In this document: piece by piece, positions 61,791 through 64,000 of the stretch | Layout of the letters: the number at the start of each line of letters is the position of its first letter | Position numbering within the stretch: position 1 is the stretch's first letter | NCBI GenBank assembly: GCA_003116995.1 | Contig: BDSL01000028.1 | Span: 744,001 to 808,000 of the forward strand | Direction of reading: 5' to 3' | DNA length: 64,000 bases | DNA from: Yamagishiella unicocca | Lineage: Eukaryota > Chlorophyta > Chlorophyceae > Chlamydomonadales > Volvocaceae | Notes under the pieces: model-generated | Seen by the model: only the letters and a program-made list of their open reading frames with translations | Databases searched by the model: none | What the model was told of the DNA's origin: nothing | Translations under genes and position numbers: made by a program

Positions 61791-62772
61791 TGTCAGCGCC
61801 GTTCAGCCAACCCGCCCCGTGGTCTGGCTCAACGTCAGTTCCTGGTGTGCGTGAGCCTGCTATGCTGCCTGGCCAGACCGCCCCGCGGTCCGGCTCATGG
61901 TCAGCACCGCCCAGCCAAACCGCCCCGCGGTCTGACTTGACGTTAGCTGTTGGCATGTGTTGACCAGCTTCGCTGCCTGGCCAGACCGCCCCACGGTCCG
62001 GCTCATGGTCAGCACCGCCCAGCCAAACCGCCCCGCGGTCTGGCTCAGCGTCAGCTCCTGGCAAGCGCAGGTCCGCCCTCCGGGCAGCCAGAATGTTGCT
62101 CAGTAGTGCAGGCCCGGTAGGTGACGGAGGGATAGGCAAGCCCCGCAGGCCCAGCCCCCCGCGTGGCGTTGGTGCGATTGGAGCCACGTGATCCCGCAGC
62201 TGCGCTAGCATTGGTGCACGGCTGAAGATGTCGCAGTGGGCGGCGTTGAAACCCTCGACCGGCGGGCGGAAGGGTGGCTCGTTGCCCGCGTTGCCGTGCA
62301 GGGCAAGGAAGGACAACAGGAGAAGTGCTGCCCAGAATCCTGTGCCCAGCCAGCGCCGCGGTGCTGTCCAAGCCGCGGGCCACTTGGCGGGCCGAGGCGG
62401 CGATGGCGGGGAGGCTGCGCGGATCTCGTCCGTGGGCGGCGCGGAGTGGCCCCGCCACTTCCGCGACAACCGCCACAGCGTCTTCGCGTCACACAGCTGC
62501 TGCTGCTGCTCCTCTGCCATGCACTGCCGGTCCCTCTCCGGGCGCATTGGCGCAGGTGCCGGCAGGCATTCCGGTGCCACCGGTGTGCTGCCTTGTCGTG
62601 GCGGTCGCGTTGCTGGTATGCAGCTGATGTGGTGGCGACCCCAACCGCGGCGGCGGCATACACAATCCTGTCGGCGACCCCTGTGACAAGGGGAAAGGTC
62701 GTGTTCCTGATCCCGCACCACAGACCAGAAGCAGTTGGAGGTGGCAGGTGGTGGGCGGACGGCTATGTGCAA
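61700..62772 (-). pseudogene. Linker between protease and RT with EPDRGAVW repeats
   Basis: The minus-strand frame contains a hydrophobic segment FWAALLLLSFLALHG and five or more imperfect repeats around EPDRGAVWLGGADH (DNA 61,770-62,050). No known domain. The repeats give alternating CCGCGGTC/CCACGGTC blocks on the plus strand. Confidence 0.6.
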
Positions 62773-63488
62773 AACCGCAGGTGACCCACTGACACCGAGC
62801 CCAGGGCCTGGTGCTCCCGACGTTCCCAGTCGTAGATGTTAGGCCGGCGCACCGTGGAGTAGGCTAGCCCATTGCGCTCCAGGAAGTCCTGCCGGAAGAC
62901 GGCGTAGGCACGGAGGCCAGTGTCAAACCCCACAGTGTGAGCGCGCCCAGCCATGGTGCGCTGGGGATCGCCTTGGTGGAACTCCAGGCGTAGCTGCCAC
63001 GGCTCGGGCCCGCAGACGACGAACGGCATCCGGCGGTACTCAGTTGGCGACGGGTGGTAGCTGCAAGATTGCACGTCCTGCTGCCGGCGTCGCGCGTGCG
63101 GCTGTGGTTGAGGGGACACGCTCCGCGCCCGTGGTGCCACCGCCCTCTCATGCAGTTGCCCCCCGCCAGCCCCCCGGGCAGGCGGTGGAGCTCGACGGTC
63201 GCCGGCGCCCGCGGGAGGGCCCTGCCCGCCTCCAATGGCTGCAGCCAGCCGTGGCTGCAGGGGTGGCCACGCTTCCTCCGCTGCAGACCAATGCACAACT
63301 TCCTGGCTCGGGTGCATGGCACGCTGGGCAGGCGGGCTCGAGCGCCCTCGTGGTGGCGGCGGAGGTGACGGCCCTGAGCCCCCGGGCCCAAGTGCTGCCG
63401 TTGCTCTCGCAGTGCTGCTGCTGATGGCAGGAGCGACAGTCCCGGGCCCCCCGGGCCCGGTGACCGAAGTCGCCCACGTGGTGCTGTG
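62763..63488 (-). pseudogene. Gypsy protease N-terminal half
   Basis: The minus strand encodes an Arg/Pro-rich lead, then PFVVCGPEPWQLRLEF and HTVGFDTGLRAYAVFRQDFLERNGLA. FDTG is the retropepsin active-site motif. The frame stops after VGHLRFCT; the C-terminal half of the protease is missing on this strand. It ends at or near 63,488, where an oppositely oriented fragment starts. Confidence 0.6.
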
Positions 63489-64000
63489 ATGGCGGGCGGC
63501 ACCTTGGGTCAGCTAGTGGGTGGCCTGCCTACTGTCTTCGCCCCGGGCACGCCATGGGAAACGCAAGTCAACCTACTGTGCATCATCGTCAGCGACCAGA
63601 TCACGGCCTCCTGTGGTTTTGACCTCCTGATTGGCACCCGCTGCCTGCACGACCTTGCCGTGGATGTGCGCCGATTCCCGCAGCCGCACCTGGTTTGGCA
63701 CCCGTCCGTGCGGGGCACGGATGGTGTGCCTGAGATGGCATATTTGTCAATGGAGCCACAACCTGGTGGCAGGGCCCCAGGCTCTGCAGGCATCCTTTTC
63801 CAGCGCTGCTTGGTGGGCCGCCATGAGCATGAGGAGGTGCTTGAGCTCACAGCCGAGGAGGAGGCGGAAATGATGGAGCTTGCTCAGGCGGAGCCGTCTC
63901 CCCCACCACCTTCCGCCCTCGCATCCCAGTCAGGTGCCGGGCCTTCGCACCTGGGGCCGCAGTATGGCCAGCCGGCCAGCGACACCTTCGCTGAGATGGC
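63489..64000 (+). CDS. Protease C-terminal half and downstream linker of a plus-strand gypsy copy; runs off the right edge
   Basis: Open from the ATG at 63,489 to the window end (170 codons). GGLPTVFAPGTPWETQVNLL and SCGFDLLIGTRCLHDLAVDV look like the second half of a retropepsin (the ILG/LIG motif). This is followed by an acidic EEEAEMMELAQAE and a Ser/Pro-rich linker. It is the complement of what the minus-strand copy at 62,763-63,488 lacks, but in opposite orientation. The ATG may be fortuitous, since this would normally be internal to a polyprotein. Confidence 0.55.
   Translation, partial: MAGGTLGQLVGGLPTVFAPGTPWETQVNLLCIIVSDQITASCGFDLLIGTRCLHDLAVDVRRFPQPHLVWHPSVRGTDGVPEMAYLSMEPQPGGRAPGSAGILFQRCLVGRHEHEEVLELTAEEEAEMMELAQAEPSPPPPSALASQSGAGPSHLGPQYGQPASDTFAEM

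Overview
This is a eukaryotic nuclear window, most likely from a volvocine/Chlamydomonas-type green alga. The evidence is very GC-rich coding sequence, genes broken into many small exons with clean GT-AG introns, a chloroplast glycolate/glycerate translocator, a TGTAA-type polyadenylation motif, CCCTAAAA-like telomeric motifs, and a dense mixture of chlorophyte-type LINEs, Ty3/gypsy elements and satellites. The species cannot be named from the sequence alone.

Host genes occupy roughly the first 10 kb. A mitochondrial-carrier (SLC25) gene runs leftward off the window (exons between 1476 and 1). A divergently transcribed gene (exons from 2751 to 8393) encodes the LrgA/LrgB-type plastid glycolate/glycerate translocator PLGG1. 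Splice phases match across all internal junctions of both genes. Several PLGG1 introns carry copies of the same short repeat, and the 3' end of its penultimate exon, with the splice donor, is amplified five times.

From about 10.3 kb onward almost everything is mobile or repetitive. At 10.3-12.9 kb a two-exon caspase-fold (C14) gene sits between long inverted repeats, next to a LINE 3' fragment. At 12.9-15.7 kb there are tandem and direct repeats only. At 15.7-26.5 kb a LINE ('LINE A', ORF1 + APE-endonuclease/RT ORF2) is intact, and head-to-head with it lies a rearranged partial copy; together they form a 1.86-kb-arm palindrome. At 26.5-29.0 kb there is repeat-rich DNA with one weak hypothetical gene.

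The interval 29.0-63.5 kb is best read as one old minus-strand Ty3/gypsy-like element: protease, RT, RNase H, a C5-cytosine-methyltransferase-like domain, integrase, a PHD finger and probably a terminal amino-methyltransferase-like domain. It is broken by three nested insertions. (1) A ~20-kb block at about 29.9-50.25 kb is bounded by inverted arrays of a 70-bp satellite. It carries a DUF3987-like ATPase fragment, a second intact LINE ('LINE B') and, inside the right array, a SINE. (2) A complete LTR retrotransposon at 52,107-58,331 has a 5-bp duplication CCAGG and near-identical LTRs; its gag-protease half is inverted relative to its RT-integrase-chromodomain half. (3) A 654-bp MITE-like element at 60,366-61,019 sits inside the RT coding sequence. 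At the right edge a second, plus-strand protease fragment runs off the window.

The window therefore records successive waves of insertion and rearrangement beside two ordinary organellar-transport genes. The most unusual items are the foldback-like satellite-flanked block, the gypsy element carrying chromatin and methylation domains whose methyltransferase has lost its catalytic PC motif, the internally inverted young LTR element, and the caspase-like gene in a repeat island.
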